The position numbers and the translations under genes are program-made. A model generated the notes under the pieces. It saw only the letters and a program-made list of their open reading frames with translations. It was not told where the DNA came from and made no database searches. Positions 56,401-64,000 of a stretch of 64,000 bases of DNA are shown here, piece after piece (positions within the stretch are counted from its first letter, which is position 1; each line of letters begins with the position of its first letter). The DNA is from an uncultured Vibrio sp. GTDB taxonomy: Bacteria; Pseudomonadota; Gammaproteobacteria; Enterobacterales; Vibrionaceae. The DNA lies in the NCBI RefSeq assembly GCF_963675395.1, contig NZ_OY776222.1:1116001-1180000 (forward strand). The letters run 5' to 3'.

Positions 56401-57197
56401 TGATAAGACGAGTATTTAAACCTGCGTTACAAGCTCTAGTGCAAATGGTGATTCTGTTTGCTGCTATTGTTTGGGTACTCGATTCTGGTGCACAAGCAAT
56501 GGATTATCAGTGGCAATGGGAGCGCGTGCCTGATTACGTAGCGTTTTATGAAGATGGAGAGTGGTGGTCCGCAGAGCTGATCAGCGGTTTAATAGTTACG
56601 CTTAAAATCTCAGCCATCAGTCTGTTTTTCACTTTGGTATTTGGTTTAACCACCGCACTACTGCGGTTGAGCGATTCTATAATCGGTAATGCCATTGGTA
56701 GTGCATACGTAGAGCTGATCCGTAACACACCTTTATTGGTACAAATCTATTTGCTCTACTTCGTGTTTGGTCCGGTCATCGGACTAGATAGGTTCAGCAC
56801 CGCCGTGTTAGCGCTATCACTGTTTCAAGGCGCGTACACCGCGGAGATATTTCGTGCAGGCTTAAGCAGCATTCCTAAAGGCCAGTTTGAAGCAGCACAA
56901 ACGCTCGGCCTTTCACCATTCTATAGTTATAAAGACATCATCTTACCTCAGGTATTGCAACGCACCTTACCGCCGTTAACCAACGAAGTGGTGTCTCTAA
57001 TAAAGAATTCTTCCATTGTCAGCGTAATGGCCATCTTTGACCTGACAACTGAAGCGAGAAATATTGTTTCAGAGACGGCAATGCCGTTTGAAATTTGGTT
57101 TACCGTGGCAGCAATCTACCTTGCTCTCACACTCTCATTGTCCGGCTTATCAGCGTTGCTGGAGCACAAGTTAGGAGCCAGTTGGCGTAAATTATAA
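56400..57197 (+). CDS. polar amino-acid ABC transporter, permease subunit 1
   Basis: A 265-residue HisM/GlnP-type inner-membrane permease. Five or six helices; the EAA loop is FEAAQTLGLSPFYSYKDIILPQ. A typical segment AYVELIRNTPLLVQIYLLYF precedes it. The ATG overlaps the ATPase stop codon. It should form a heterodimer with the permease coded at 58090-59025. Confidence 0.92.
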   Translation: MIRRVFKPALQALVQMVILFAAIVWVLDSGAQAMDYQWQWERVPDYVAFYEDGEWWSAELISGLIVTLKISAISLFFTLVFGLTTALLRLSDSIIGNAIGSAYVELIRNTPLLVQIYLLYFVFGPVIGLDRFSTAVLALSLFQGAYTAEIFRAGLSSIPKGQFEAAQTLGLSPFYSYKDIILPQVLQRTLPPLTNEVVSLIKNSSIVSVMAIFDLTTEARNIVSETAMPFEIWFTVAAIYLALTLSLSGLSALLEHKLGASWRKL

Positions 57198-57206
57198 GGA
57201 GATAAC

Positions 57207-58025
57207 ATGAAGTTATTCAAAGCGACCATAACTGCGATATTGGGACTTGCACTCACTTTACCTTCGTTAGCAAGTGAAGAAACAATCACACCAAATTTAG
57301 ACCAAATCAAGGAAAGAGGCACACTGCGTGTTGGCATGTCTACTTTCGTACCGTGGGCCATGCGCAACAAACAAGGGGAGCTCATCGGCTTTGAAATTGA
57401 CGTAGCAAAAAGATTGGCTGCCGATTCAGATTTGAAAGTTGAGTTCGTCCCTACAGCGTGGGACGGCATCATCCCCGCGCTTCTTGCTAAGAAGTTTGAT
57501 GTCATTATCGGCGGTATGTCTATCACACCTGAGCGTTCAAAAAGCGTGTTATTTACTGAACCCTATTCCCATTCCGGCGTGCAGGTAGCCGCAAATAAAG
57601 AACTGGCATCGGGCTTTACTGAGCTTTCTGACTTTGACTCTCGCCGAGTCAATATCGCGGTACGTCGCGGCGCATTTACGGTTCAAGTTGCCCGAGAAAA
57701 CTTCCCGAAAGCAAAGCTATTACAGTTTGATGATGATGCGCAAGCGTTTCAGGAAGTGCTAAACGGTAATGCTCATGCCGTTATTGCTTCAAGCCCGAAG
57801 CCTGAACACGAAACCGTGAAGCACAGTGACAAATTGTTTCTGCCATTTTCTGAACGTCTTTCAAAAGGCAACGAAGCTTTTGCTGTGCGCTTAGGAGAAG
57901 AAGATAAGAAAGCCTTCTTTAATAAATGGATTGACGCCCGTACTCAAGATGGCTGGTTGAAAGAGCGTTATGAATACTGGTTCTCGACCCTAGACTGGCA
58001 AGATCAAGTCGCTCAAGGTCAATAA
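57207..58025 (+). CDS. polar amino-acid ABC transporter, periplasmic binding protein
   Basis: A 272-residue family-3 solute-binding protein. The signal peptide ends at SLA|SEE. Family signatures are RGTLRVGMSTFVPWAM, GFEIDVAKRLAADSDLKVEF, PALLAKKFDVIIGGMSITPERSKSV-type stretch and FTEPYSHSG. It delivers an amino acid to the two permeases. The ligand (possibly glutamate, aspartate or glutamine) cannot be fixed by sequence alone. It starts 9 bp after permease 1 behind AAGGAG. Confidence 0.92.
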   Translation: MKLFKATITAILGLALTLPSLASEETITPNLDQIKERGTLRVGMSTFVPWAMRNKQGELIGFEIDVAKRLAADSDLKVEFVPTAWDGIIPALLAKKFDVIIGGMSITPERSKSVLFTEPYSHSGVQVAANKELASGFTELSDFDSRRVNIAVRRGAFTVQVARENFPKAKLLQFDDDAQAFQEVLNGNAHAVIASSPKPEHETVKHSDKLFLPFSERLSKGNEAFAVRLGEEDKKAFFNKWIDARTQDGWLKERYEYWFSTLDWQDQVAQGQ

Positions 58026-58040
58026 CCTTACCGACTGATA

Positions 58041-58074
58041 GAGCGAGGCTTACTTATTAAGCGAGCCTCGGCTC
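58041..58074 (+). terminator. hairpin between binding-protein gene and second permease gene
   Basis: Stem CGAGGCT / AGCCTCG, extended by GAGC / GCTC. There is no strong T-run. In ABC operons such a hairpin typically protects or partly terminates the upstream message, giving more binding protein than permease. Confidence 0.6.
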
Positions 58075-58089
58075 AATATTCATGAATGA

Positions 58090-59025
58090 TTGGAAACAAC
58101 AAATTTGAGCGGACAAACTAGCACTCGACTCGCACCAAGTAGAGCAAGACCAGGCTCGATACGGACACGGTTTACTCTGCTCGACGGAGTTTTGGTGGTT
58201 GTCTGCGCAACGGTTGGCTTCTGGTTATACTATCGCTCAACCGTTGGCATTAATTACATTTGGCACTGGTCGGAAGCATTAACCTTGCTATTTACGCCTA
58301 GATCTGACGGTAGCCTCCCTTATTTTTTCCAGGGCTTGCTCTCAACGCTAAGGTTGAGCCTTTGGGGGCTCACCTTTGCACTAGTATTAGGTACACTACT
58401 GGGATTAGCTCGTTTCTCGCCTTCCGTTTGGCTACGGACGCCCGCAAATGCGTTTATTCAGTTAGTAAGAAATATTCCACCTCTGGTGTTCGTATTTATC
58501 TTCTACTTTTTTATTTCTAATCAATTGATCCCACTGCTTGGATTAGAATCACTTTTACGAAATTATCAAGGTGAGCCTAACTCACTCCAACACTTTTTGT
58601 TTGGTCCAGCACAGCTTTGGGAGAACCTCGCTTCTGGCGTACTCTGCGTTGGTTTATTGTCATCCGCGTACATCGCAGAAGTGATTCGGGCTGGTTTGCA
58701 GAGTATTGATCAGGGCCAATGGGAAGCGGCAGATTCATTGGGGCTGTCACGTTGGGTGAAATATCGCTTTATCATCGCTCCGCAAGTGCTGAAAGCCATT
58801 ACCCCAGCTCTCGCCGGACAAGCCATATCTTTGGTTAAAGATACCTCCATCGTCTCTCTTATTTCTATTCAGGAGATGACTTTTGTCGGAACGGAGATGG
58901 CCAATTCATCAGGCTATATTTTTGAAATTTGGTTATTTGTAGGCTTCACCTACTTCCTGGTCTGTTTTGGACTATCGCTGTTTTTTCGCTATGTCGAAAA
59001 GAGATCAAAGTCCTATTCTTACTAA
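58090..59025 (+). CDS. polar amino-acid ABC transporter, permease subunit 2
   Basis: A permease of up to 311 residues. The EAA loop is WEAADSLGLSRWVKYRFIIAPQ, preceded by AFIQLVRNIPPLVFVFIFYF. The N-terminal ~30 residues are basic and polar (STRLAPSRARPGSIRTRFTLL), a longer cytosolic leader than in permease 1. The start is uncertain (TTG 58090 or TTG 58105), and neither has a clear ribosome site, which suggests reinitiation after the upstream gene. Confidence 0.87.
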   Translation: METTNLSGQTSTRLAPSRARPGSIRTRFTLLDGVLVVVCATVGFWLYYRSTVGINYIWHWSEALTLLFTPRSDGSLPYFFQGLLSTLRLSLWGLTFALVLGTLLGLARFSPSVWLRTPANAFIQLVRNIPPLVFVFIFYFFISNQLIPLLGLESLLRNYQGEPNSLQHFLFGPAQLWENLASGVLCVGLLSSAYIAEVIRAGLQSIDQGQWEAADSLGLSRWVKYRFIIAPQVLKAITPALAGQAISLVKDTSIVSLISIQEMTFVGTEMANSSGYIFEIWLFVGFTYFLVCFGLSLFFRYVEKRSKSYSY

Positions 59026-59042
59026 TCAAGCTCACAACGAAA

Positions 59043-59068
59043 AAGCGCCGAACTTAATGTCGGCGCTT
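59043..59068. terminator. terminator between permease 2 and the S4-domain gene
   Basis: Eight-bp inverted repeat AAGCGCCG / CGGCGCTT with a 10-base loop; T5 on the minus strand side. Located between convergent genes. Confidence 0.82.
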
Positions 59069-59089
59069 GTTGTCGTCATCGAGAAAAAA

Positions 59090-59599
59090 TCAGAAGAAAT
59101 CGATAGAGTTACGTCCGCTTTTTGGATCACGAGTCGGCTTTGGTTTGTTTTCCGTAGCGTTGTTTTTATTGCTCTTTGACTTAGTCGCTTTATTACCTTT
59201 ATTCGGCTTATTCGTCGGTTTTTTCTGCTTAGCGGAAGGCTGAGATTTATTCTGCGGCTTTTGCGCGGCTTTCTGTTTAGGTTTCATCTCTTTTGCTTCA
59301 GGCTCAGTGACCGGCGCGTCGCAGACAACAACGTAGTACTCTTGGTTGAATTCGAAAAAGTCACCATCGTACATTTTGCGACGCTTTCTAGTTTCCAGTT
59401 CACCGTTTACGGCGACATAACCTTCGTCAATAATATGCTTGGCTTCGCCGCCACCACTGACCAAGTTTGCGATTTTGAAAAGCTTGTACAACTCGATGGG
59501 ATGAGCATCAACCTCAATACCTATCGCTTCGATTTCTATCTCTTCGCCTTCAAACTCTTCGTTATCTAAATAAGCTTCGTGGTCGTAATCTTGGGTCAT
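59090..59599 (-). CDS. S4-domain RNA-binding protein (YbcJ-like) with Lys-rich tail
   Basis: A 169-residue protein. An acidic N-terminal arm (EAYLDNEEFEGEEIEIE) precedes an S4 domain of the YbcJ type (YKLFKIANLVSGGGEAKHII, then VAVNGELETRKRRKMYDGD). The C-terminal ~70 residues are a Lys/Asn/Pro-rich disordered tail. E. coli YbcJ is only about 70 residues, so the tail and acidic arm are additions. RNA binding is likely; target unknown. Confidence 0.85.
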   Translation of the reverse strand: MTQDYDHEAYLDNEEFEGEEIEIEAIGIEVDAHPIELYKLFKIANLVSGGGEAKHIIDEGYVAVNGELETRKRRKMYDGDFFEFNQEYYVVVCDAPVTEPEAKEMKPKQKAAQKPQNKSQPSAKQKKPTNKPNKGNKATKSKSNKNNATENKPKPTRDPKSGRNSIDFF

Positions 59600-59791
59600 G
59601 TCGTTTACTCATTTAACTTGTTGATCGGGAGTTTAAACGGATTGCCAATAAATAGATACCTCAGCGTCATTTTACATGCGTCACAGACTATAGTTTAACG
59701 TGTTGTTTGGGTTAACTTCGCGGATTAAACCTGCAACTGACAAAGTCTTATGTATATACTGTCTGGATAATTTCTAAAACGAGAACGTATT

Positions 59792-60745
59792 TTGTCCAGA
59801 CCAAGCCAGATAACTTTTGTTACGGCGAATCTATTTAACTTTATTGCTCCACCCGATGCCTATTACGACTTTGAGAACATATACTCACGTGAACAGTGGC
59901 AGGGAAAGCTTGCCTGGACGCAAAATCAAATAGAAAAGCTCGAACCAGACATCATCGGCTTGCAGGAAGTGTTCAGTATCGAAGAAGCGAAATCCTTTTT
60001 TAAAAACATTGGATATCCCTATTTCGCCACTATCGATACACCTCATGTAGAAGATGAATACATTTACACCCACCCTGTGGTTGCTATTGCTTCTCGATTT
60101 CCGATAGAGCAAGTTCAAGCGGTAACATTCGATCGTCACTCGCTCACCCCATTTGGAATCGATGCAGCGCCAGAGTTTAGCCGCAAACCCATTGTTGCGC
60201 AGATTGTTCATCCTACGCTTGGTCATATTGCAGTTTACGTTGCGCATTTAAAATCACAGCGTCCCGCAGATTCAATTAACGCTGAAGATGTAAGCCATGT
60301 CCTTGCTCGCTGGTTGTCGACGCAACAACGGGGATGGGAAGCGGCCATGCTCCGGGATTCGATGCAAAATCAATATAGAAGCACACCGATACCAACCGTT
60401 TTAATGGGTGATATGAATCAATCTATCACAAACAACGGAGTAAATAGTGCGTTAACCGCTGCTATTGGTGACAGTGTCACTGAGTTGCAACTCAAAGATG
60501 GGTGGGATTTACAAGTAACGCCAGCACTCAGCGATCGTCCTGCAACGCACTATCACTTCTCAAAAGGCAATGTGCTCGACTATATACTGCTATCACAGGA
60601 GTTTGATGCTCATTCCGATCTATCTGTCGCCGAAGTTGTTGACTACCAAGTATTAGATCAACACCTCATCAACCCATCTTATGAGAGAGACAAATTCGCC
60701 AGCGACCACGCATTTGTTGCACTTACAATCGAAGTTAAATTGTAG
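59792..60745 (+). CDS. endonuclease/exonuclease/phosphatase-family protein
   Basis: A 317-residue protein of the EEP superfamily (Mg-dependent phosphohydrolases). Motifs: FVTANLFNF, DIIGLQEVF (metal-binding Glu), YVAHLKSQRP, MGDMNQ (Asp/Asn) and SDHAFV (catalytic Asp-His). TTG at 59792 is the only plausible start, behind GAGAACG. No signal peptide. Nucleic acid, phosphoinositide or other phosphodiester substrates are possible. It converges on cra. Confidence 0.87.
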   Translation: MSRPSQITFVTANLFNFIAPPDAYYDFENIYSREQWQGKLAWTQNQIEKLEPDIIGLQEVFSIEEAKSFFKNIGYPYFATIDTPHVEDEYIYTHPVVAIASRFPIEQVQAVTFDRHSLTPFGIDAAPEFSRKPIVAQIVHPTLGHIAVYVAHLKSQRPADSINAEDVSHVLARWLSTQQRGWEAAMLRDSMQNQYRSTPIPTVLMGDMNQSITNNGVNSALTAAIGDSVTELQLKDGWDLQVTPALSDRPATHYHFSKGNVLDYILLSQEFDAHSDLSVAEVVDYQVLDQHLINPSYERDKFASDHAFVALTIEVKL

Positions 60746-60762
60746 CTTAAGTGAACCAATAG

Positions 60763-61743
60763 CTACTGGCGCTTCACTATTTTACGCGGAATTAGCTCTA
60801 CGCCAGGCTTGTAACGTTTTGCCGACGCATTCAATGCGAGTTCCATTGCACTGTCCGCAATGACTTCAAATTGCTGTGGCAAGGAGTTAATTTTGACCGG
60901 GAGAAAGTCTAATAAACGATTATCACCAAACGTTGCTAAACGCACTTTGCGCATCAACTCTGGGTGCTCCAGCATCATGTCTAATACACCTTCAAGTAAA
61001 GTGTAAGACGTGGTGACAATAGCATCTGGAAGGTGATCGTCAGCCAACCATTGAGCAAGAACCTTTTTCCCTTCTTCTCGAGAGAAATGCTGACCATAAC
61101 CAACCTGAACCGCTTTATCGCCTTTCTGACATGCAGAGCGAAAACCTAATTCACGCTCCCTAGAAATTTGCAGATCTTGCAATGCGCCTATCAATCCAAC
61201 AGAGGCGATCTCTTGTGAAAGCACCGATTCGGTCAGCTCTAACGCTGCGTCAAAATCTTCACTCAGTACACAACAAAAGTGCTCGTCGTCCATAGGACGG
61301 TCAAGGGCAATAACGGGTGTGCCTGAGTTTTGTAGTTTTAGATAAAACTCATTGGCATTGGGCATACCACTCGCGACAAACAGTGCATCAATACGACGGC
61401 TGATCAACGCTTCAGCGACCTTTTTCTCGGTTTCCGGGTCGTCATCAGAGCAGCCAATTAAGATTTGGTAGCCCGCTTTACGTGAGTTTTGTTCGATCAG
61501 TTTAGCTAGACGCGCGTAACTGGTGTTTTCCAAATCTGGAATAATCAGGCCAAAAGAACGTGAGTTACCTGCGCGCAATGCAGAAGCCGCATGATCGGGC
61601 TTGTAGTTGTGTTCATCGACAACTGCCATGACTCTTTTTTGCGTTTTCTCACTGATTCGATACTTCTGCGCTTTCCCGTTAATCACATAGCTTGCAGTTG
61701 TCTTTGAAACCCCTGCTAATTTAGCTATTTCATCCAGTGTCAT
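60763..61743 (-). CDS. cra: catabolite repressor/activator Cra (FruR)
   Basis: A 326-residue LacI-family regulator. Start at 61743 has AAGGTG 6 bases upstream (61752 is also in frame). The helix-turn-helix is MTLDEIAKLAGVSKTTASYVI, followed by the FruR-type RISEKTQKRVMAVV and hinge NYKPDHAASALRAGNSRS. The effector domain senses fructose-1-phosphate in known homologs. Divergent from fruBK, with three Cra-like operators between, it should repress the fru operon until fructose-1-phosphate accumulates. Confidence 0.94.
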   Translation of the reverse strand: MTLDEIAKLAGVSKTTASYVINGKAQKYRISEKTQKRVMAVVDEHNYKPDHAASALRAGNSRSFGLIIPDLENTSYARLAKLIEQNSRKAGYQILIGCSDDDPETEKKVAEALISRRIDALFVASGMPNANEFYLKLQNSGTPVIALDRPMDDEHFCCVLSEDFDAALELTESVLSQEIASVGLIGALQDLQISRERELGFRSACQKGDKAVQVGYGQHFSREEGKKVLAQWLADDHLPDAIVTTSYTLLEGVLDMMLEHPELMRKVRLATFGDNRLLDFLPVKINSLPQQFEVIADSAMELALNASAKRYKPGVELIPRKIVKRQ

Positions 61744-61813
61744 ATTATTCACCTTATTCTGTGCGCATGATCATATTAATACATCAATGATCCCAAGATA
61801 AGTTGAATTATAT

Positions 61814-61829
61814 GCTGAACCGATTCAGT
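61814..61829. promoter_or_regulatory. Cra-like operator 1
   Basis: GCTGAACCGATTCAGT matches the Cra/FruR consensus GCTGAATCGnTTCAGC with a few changes. Nearest to cra, so it may serve autoregulation. Confidence 0.75.
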
Positions 61830-61835
61830 ATAAAA

Positions 61836-61851
61836 GCTGAAAGGATTCAGC
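61836..61851. promoter_or_regulatory. Cra-like operator 2
   Basis: GCTGAAAGGATTCAGC keeps both consensus arms. It is 22 bp from operator 1, two helical turns, so cooperative binding on the same face is possible. Confidence 0.7.
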
Positions 61852-61983
61852 AAAACCTTAAAAATTGACCTAAATCACCAAATAAAAAGCACTAATCATA
61901 GAGTTAGTCTAGGATTAAAAGAACGAAAATTAATGATTGGATTATAAAAGTTTCGCTGAGTGACTTAAAAAATTTAACGCACA

Positions 61984-61999
61984 GCTGAATCGTTTCAGC
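61984..61999. promoter_or_regulatory. Cra operator 3, consensus match
   Basis: GCTGAATCGTTTCAGC fits the Cra consensus exactly. It lies ~130 bp before fruB and is the best candidate for fru repression. Confidence 0.88.
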
Positions 62000-62129
62000 T
62001 ATGTACATAAAACAAAGAACAGAAAGCAAAATTATAGATGTTGTGCGCAGGCGCAGTAGTCCAAAAGACCAGTCTTAGCAGCGCAACCGGAACGTATTTT
62101 AAATTGACAACTTAATGCTGGAGAGCACC

Positions 62130-63263
62130 ATGCTTAAGCTAAGTAAGAACGACATTACCCTATCACAATCTGCGACAGATAAGTTTGAAGCAATCAAAAG
62201 CATTGCCCAGAGCCTGACTGAAAAAGGTTTGGTCGAGCAAGGTTATGTAGAAGGCATGCTGAATCGCGAAAACCAAAACTCTACCTTTTTAGGCAATGGC
62301 ATTGCGATACCTCACGGAACGACTGACACTCGCTCAATGGTAAAAACAACCGGTGTGGCAGTACATCACTTCCCTGAAGGCGTTGAATGGGGCGATGGCA
62401 ATAAAGTATTTGTAGCTATTGGTATCGCTGCTAAGTCTGATGAACACCTAGGCATCCTTAAACAACTAACTAAAGTTCTGGGTGCTGACGGTGTGGAAGA
62501 CCGCCTTCGTGACGCTAAGAATGAAGATGACATCATCGCCCTACTTCATGGTGATGTTCAGCTAGAAGCTGACTTCGATGCATCACTTATTCAGCTCAAT
62601 TTCCCTGCGAGCGATATGGTTCAAATGAGCGCAGTCGCAGGTGGACTACTTAAAAATACAGGTTGCGCGGACAAAGAGTTTGTTGCGGATTTAGTGACTA
62701 AAGCACCAACGAACCTTGGCAATGGCCTATGGCTGGTAGGAAGTAACAAGCAAGTGTCTCGCACTGGTGTTTCTTTCGTTTCCACCGCAAACGACTGTAA
62801 CTACGAAGGTCAACCGGTACGCGCATTGGTTGCGTTTGCTGCTTGTAACAATGCTCACCAGCCAATGCTAAAAACACTTTCAAGCATGGTGTTCAATAAA
62901 GAACACGGCAAACTTCTTGATGCATCTGCAGAACAAATTCTTGCTTTGTTTAAAGGCGAAGAAATGGCACCTGCCGCTTCCGAAGATGGAAACACAGCAG
63001 TGTTCAAAATCAAAAACTCGCATGGTCTACACGCGCGTCCAGGTGCGATGCTTGTTGCAGAAGCGAAAAAATTCGAATCAAAAATTCAAGTGTCTAACTT
63101 AGATGGCGACGGTAAAACAGTAAACGCGAAAAGCCTAATGAAAGTTATCGCACTAGGCGTGAAACACGGACACCAGCTTCAGTTCTCTGCTGAAGGTCCG
63201 GATGCCGCACAAGCGCTTGAATCTATTGGCAACGCAATCGCATCTGGCCTTGGTGAAGGTTAA
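62130..63263 (+). CDS. fruB: PTS fructose-specific IIA/HPr fusion (FPr)
   Basis: A 377-residue diphosphoryl-transfer protein. The start at 62130 has GGAGAG upstream. Residues 1-145 form an EIIA-fructose domain with phosphorylated His62 in GIAIPHGTT. A middle region (~150-280) follows, then the HPr domain near 290-377 with His301 in NSHGLHARPGAM. It takes phosphate from enzyme I and passes it on to the fructose IIBC permease. The first gene of fruBK; fruK follows by 9 bp. Confidence 0.95.
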   Translation: MLKLSKNDITLSQSATDKFEAIKSIAQSLTEKGLVEQGYVEGMLNRENQNSTFLGNGIAIPHGTTDTRSMVKTTGVAVHHFPEGVEWGDGNKVFVAIGIAAKSDEHLGILKQLTKVLGADGVEDRLRDAKNEDDIIALLHGDVQLEADFDASLIQLNFPASDMVQMSAVAGGLLKNTGCADKEFVADLVTKAPTNLGNGLWLVGSNKQVSRTGVSFVSTANDCNYEGQPVRALVAFAACNNAHQPMLKTLSSMVFNKEHGKLLDASAEQILALFKGEEMAPAASEDGNTAVFKIKNSHGLHARPGAMLVAEAKKFESKIQVSNLDGDGKTVNAKSLMKVIALGVKHGHQLQFSAEGPDAAQALESIGNAIASGLGEG

Positions 63264-63272
63264 GGGGCGACT

Positions 63273-64000
63273 ATGACTAGCACAAAAACAAACAAAGTCG
63301 TCACGATCACGCTCAATCCAGCGCTCGACCTTACAGGCTCGGTCGAGGCGTTAAAAGTGGGCTCAGTAAGCTTAGTGAAACAAAGCAATCTCCATGCTGC
63401 CGGTAAAGGTGTCAACGTGGCGAAAGTGCTAAGTGACTTGGGCGCCGACGTGACCGTGACTGGATTCTTGGGTAAAGATAACCCAGAACTTTTCCATCAG
63501 CTATTTGAAGAGATTGGTGTTAAAGACGAATTTATTGAAGTAGAAGGCTCTACCCGAATCAACGTAAAACTTGTTGAATCAAATGGCGAAGTGAGTGACA
63601 TCAACTTCCCGGGCGTTCAGGTTTCTTCTCAAGATATTTCCCGCTTCGAAGAGACGCTTTTCCGTCTGGCAGACACACACGACTACTTTGTGCTTGCAGG
63701 TAGCCTACCTGGTGGCGTAACGCCAGAACTGTGCGCGGCTTGGATTGAAAAGCTACACCAACTCGGTAAAAAAGTTCTGTTTGATAGCAGTAAAGCGGCC
63801 TTAACTGCGGGTATTGATGCACATCCTTGGCTTATCAAACCAAATGATGAAGAACTAAGTGACTTCGTTGGAGCGCACCTGGAAACGCCAGAGCAATGCC
63901 AACAAGCGGCGCAAACACTAAGCGATAAAGGCATCGAAAACATCGTGGTTTCTATGGGCGCCGATGGCGTGATGTGGCTAAACCAAGGTGAATGGCTACG
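63273..64000 (+). CDS. fruK: 1-phosphofructokinase, 3' end outside the window
   Basis: The first ~242 residues of a PfkB-family kinase that converts fructose-1-phosphate to fructose-1,6-bisphosphate. Landmarks are VTITLNPALDLTGSVEAL, AAGKGVNVAKVLSDLG and LAGSLPGGVTPELCAAW. AAGGGGCG precedes the start. It is 9 bp after fruB. The C-terminal catalytic GxGD segment lies past the window end. Confidence 0.94.
   Translation, partial: MTSTKTNKVVTITLNPALDLTGSVEALKVGSVSLVKQSNLHAAGKGVNVAKVLSDLGADVTVTGFLGKDNPELFHQLFEEIGVKDEFIEVEGSTRINVKLVESNGEVSDINFPGVQVSSQDISRFEETLFRLADTHDYFVLAGSLPGGVTPELCAAWIEKLHQLGKKVLFDSSKAALTAGIDAHPWLIKPNDEELSDFVGAHLETPEQCQQAAQTLSDKGIENIVVSMGADGVMWLNQGEWL

Noticed and set aside
1..64000. 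CRISPR arrays, rRNA and tRNA genes, replication origins
   Set aside because: No regularly spaced repeats, tRNA cloverleaf or rRNA-like sequence was noticed on either strand. A full tRNA scan was not possible by eye.

Overview
The window looks like a Vibrio chromosome segment. A fadL-volA pair (FadL porin plus VolA surface lysophospholipase), a FruR/Cra gene divergent from fruB-fruK, DUF3389 and DUF2164 proteins, and an FNT-type channel fused to CBS domains are all typical of Vibrionaceae. In V. cholerae the fadL-volA and fru loci are on chromosome II, so this may be the smaller replicon; that placement is inference. No rRNA, tRNA, CRISPR array, prophage, integrase or transposase was seen.

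Layout. (1) 1-28.8 kb is ordinary Vibrio gene content. It holds a 2OG-Fe(II) oxygenase, a YjdF-like membrane protein, cutA, an SgrR-like regulator, a thioesterase, M48 and M50 proteases, fadL-volA, a PhnA-like protein, a 5'-nucleotidase, a YbjD/OLD nuclease, a LysR regulator divergent from an FNT-CBS channel, cybB-yceI, a DEAD-box helicase, acpH, a chemotaxis receptor, a HAD phosphatase and creA. Three very small likely genes also lie here, of 63, 34 and 31 codons.

(2) 28.8-47.1 kb is an exopolysaccharide (EPS) island. A leftward operon (wza-like, initiating phosphotransferase, glycosyltransferase, wzy-like, a frameshifted small gene, Wzc-like tyrosine kinase, two P-loop kinases, Wzx-like flippase) runs away from a 413-bp control region. 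On the other side is a rightward gene for a secreted beta-propeller/PKD protein, then a nucleotidyltransferase-kinase fusion. A convergent secreted beta-helix protein closes the block. The block is bracketed by two copies of the same 140-bp segment of the creA 3' end: the intact copy in creA at 28643-28783, and a broken orphan at 47101-47240 just before gsk. This suggests the cluster was inserted between creA and gsk. The predicted pathway is: sugar-P transfer to undecaprenyl phosphate, elongation, Wzx flipping, Wzy polymerisation, export through Wzc/Wza. The two secreted proteins may bind or modify the polymer, and three kinase-fold proteins have no obvious role in the standard Wzx/Wzy scheme.

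(3) 47.3-64 kb is metabolic. gsk is followed by fhs with a PurR-like box. A glgC has a sigma-54-like promoter. A yqhC-like regulator is divergent from yqhD. Then come a YhhN-family lysoplasmalogenase, a four-gene polar amino-acid ABC transporter, an S4-domain protein, an EEP-family phosphohydrolase, and the cra / fruBK divergon with three Cra-like operators. fruK runs off the window end.
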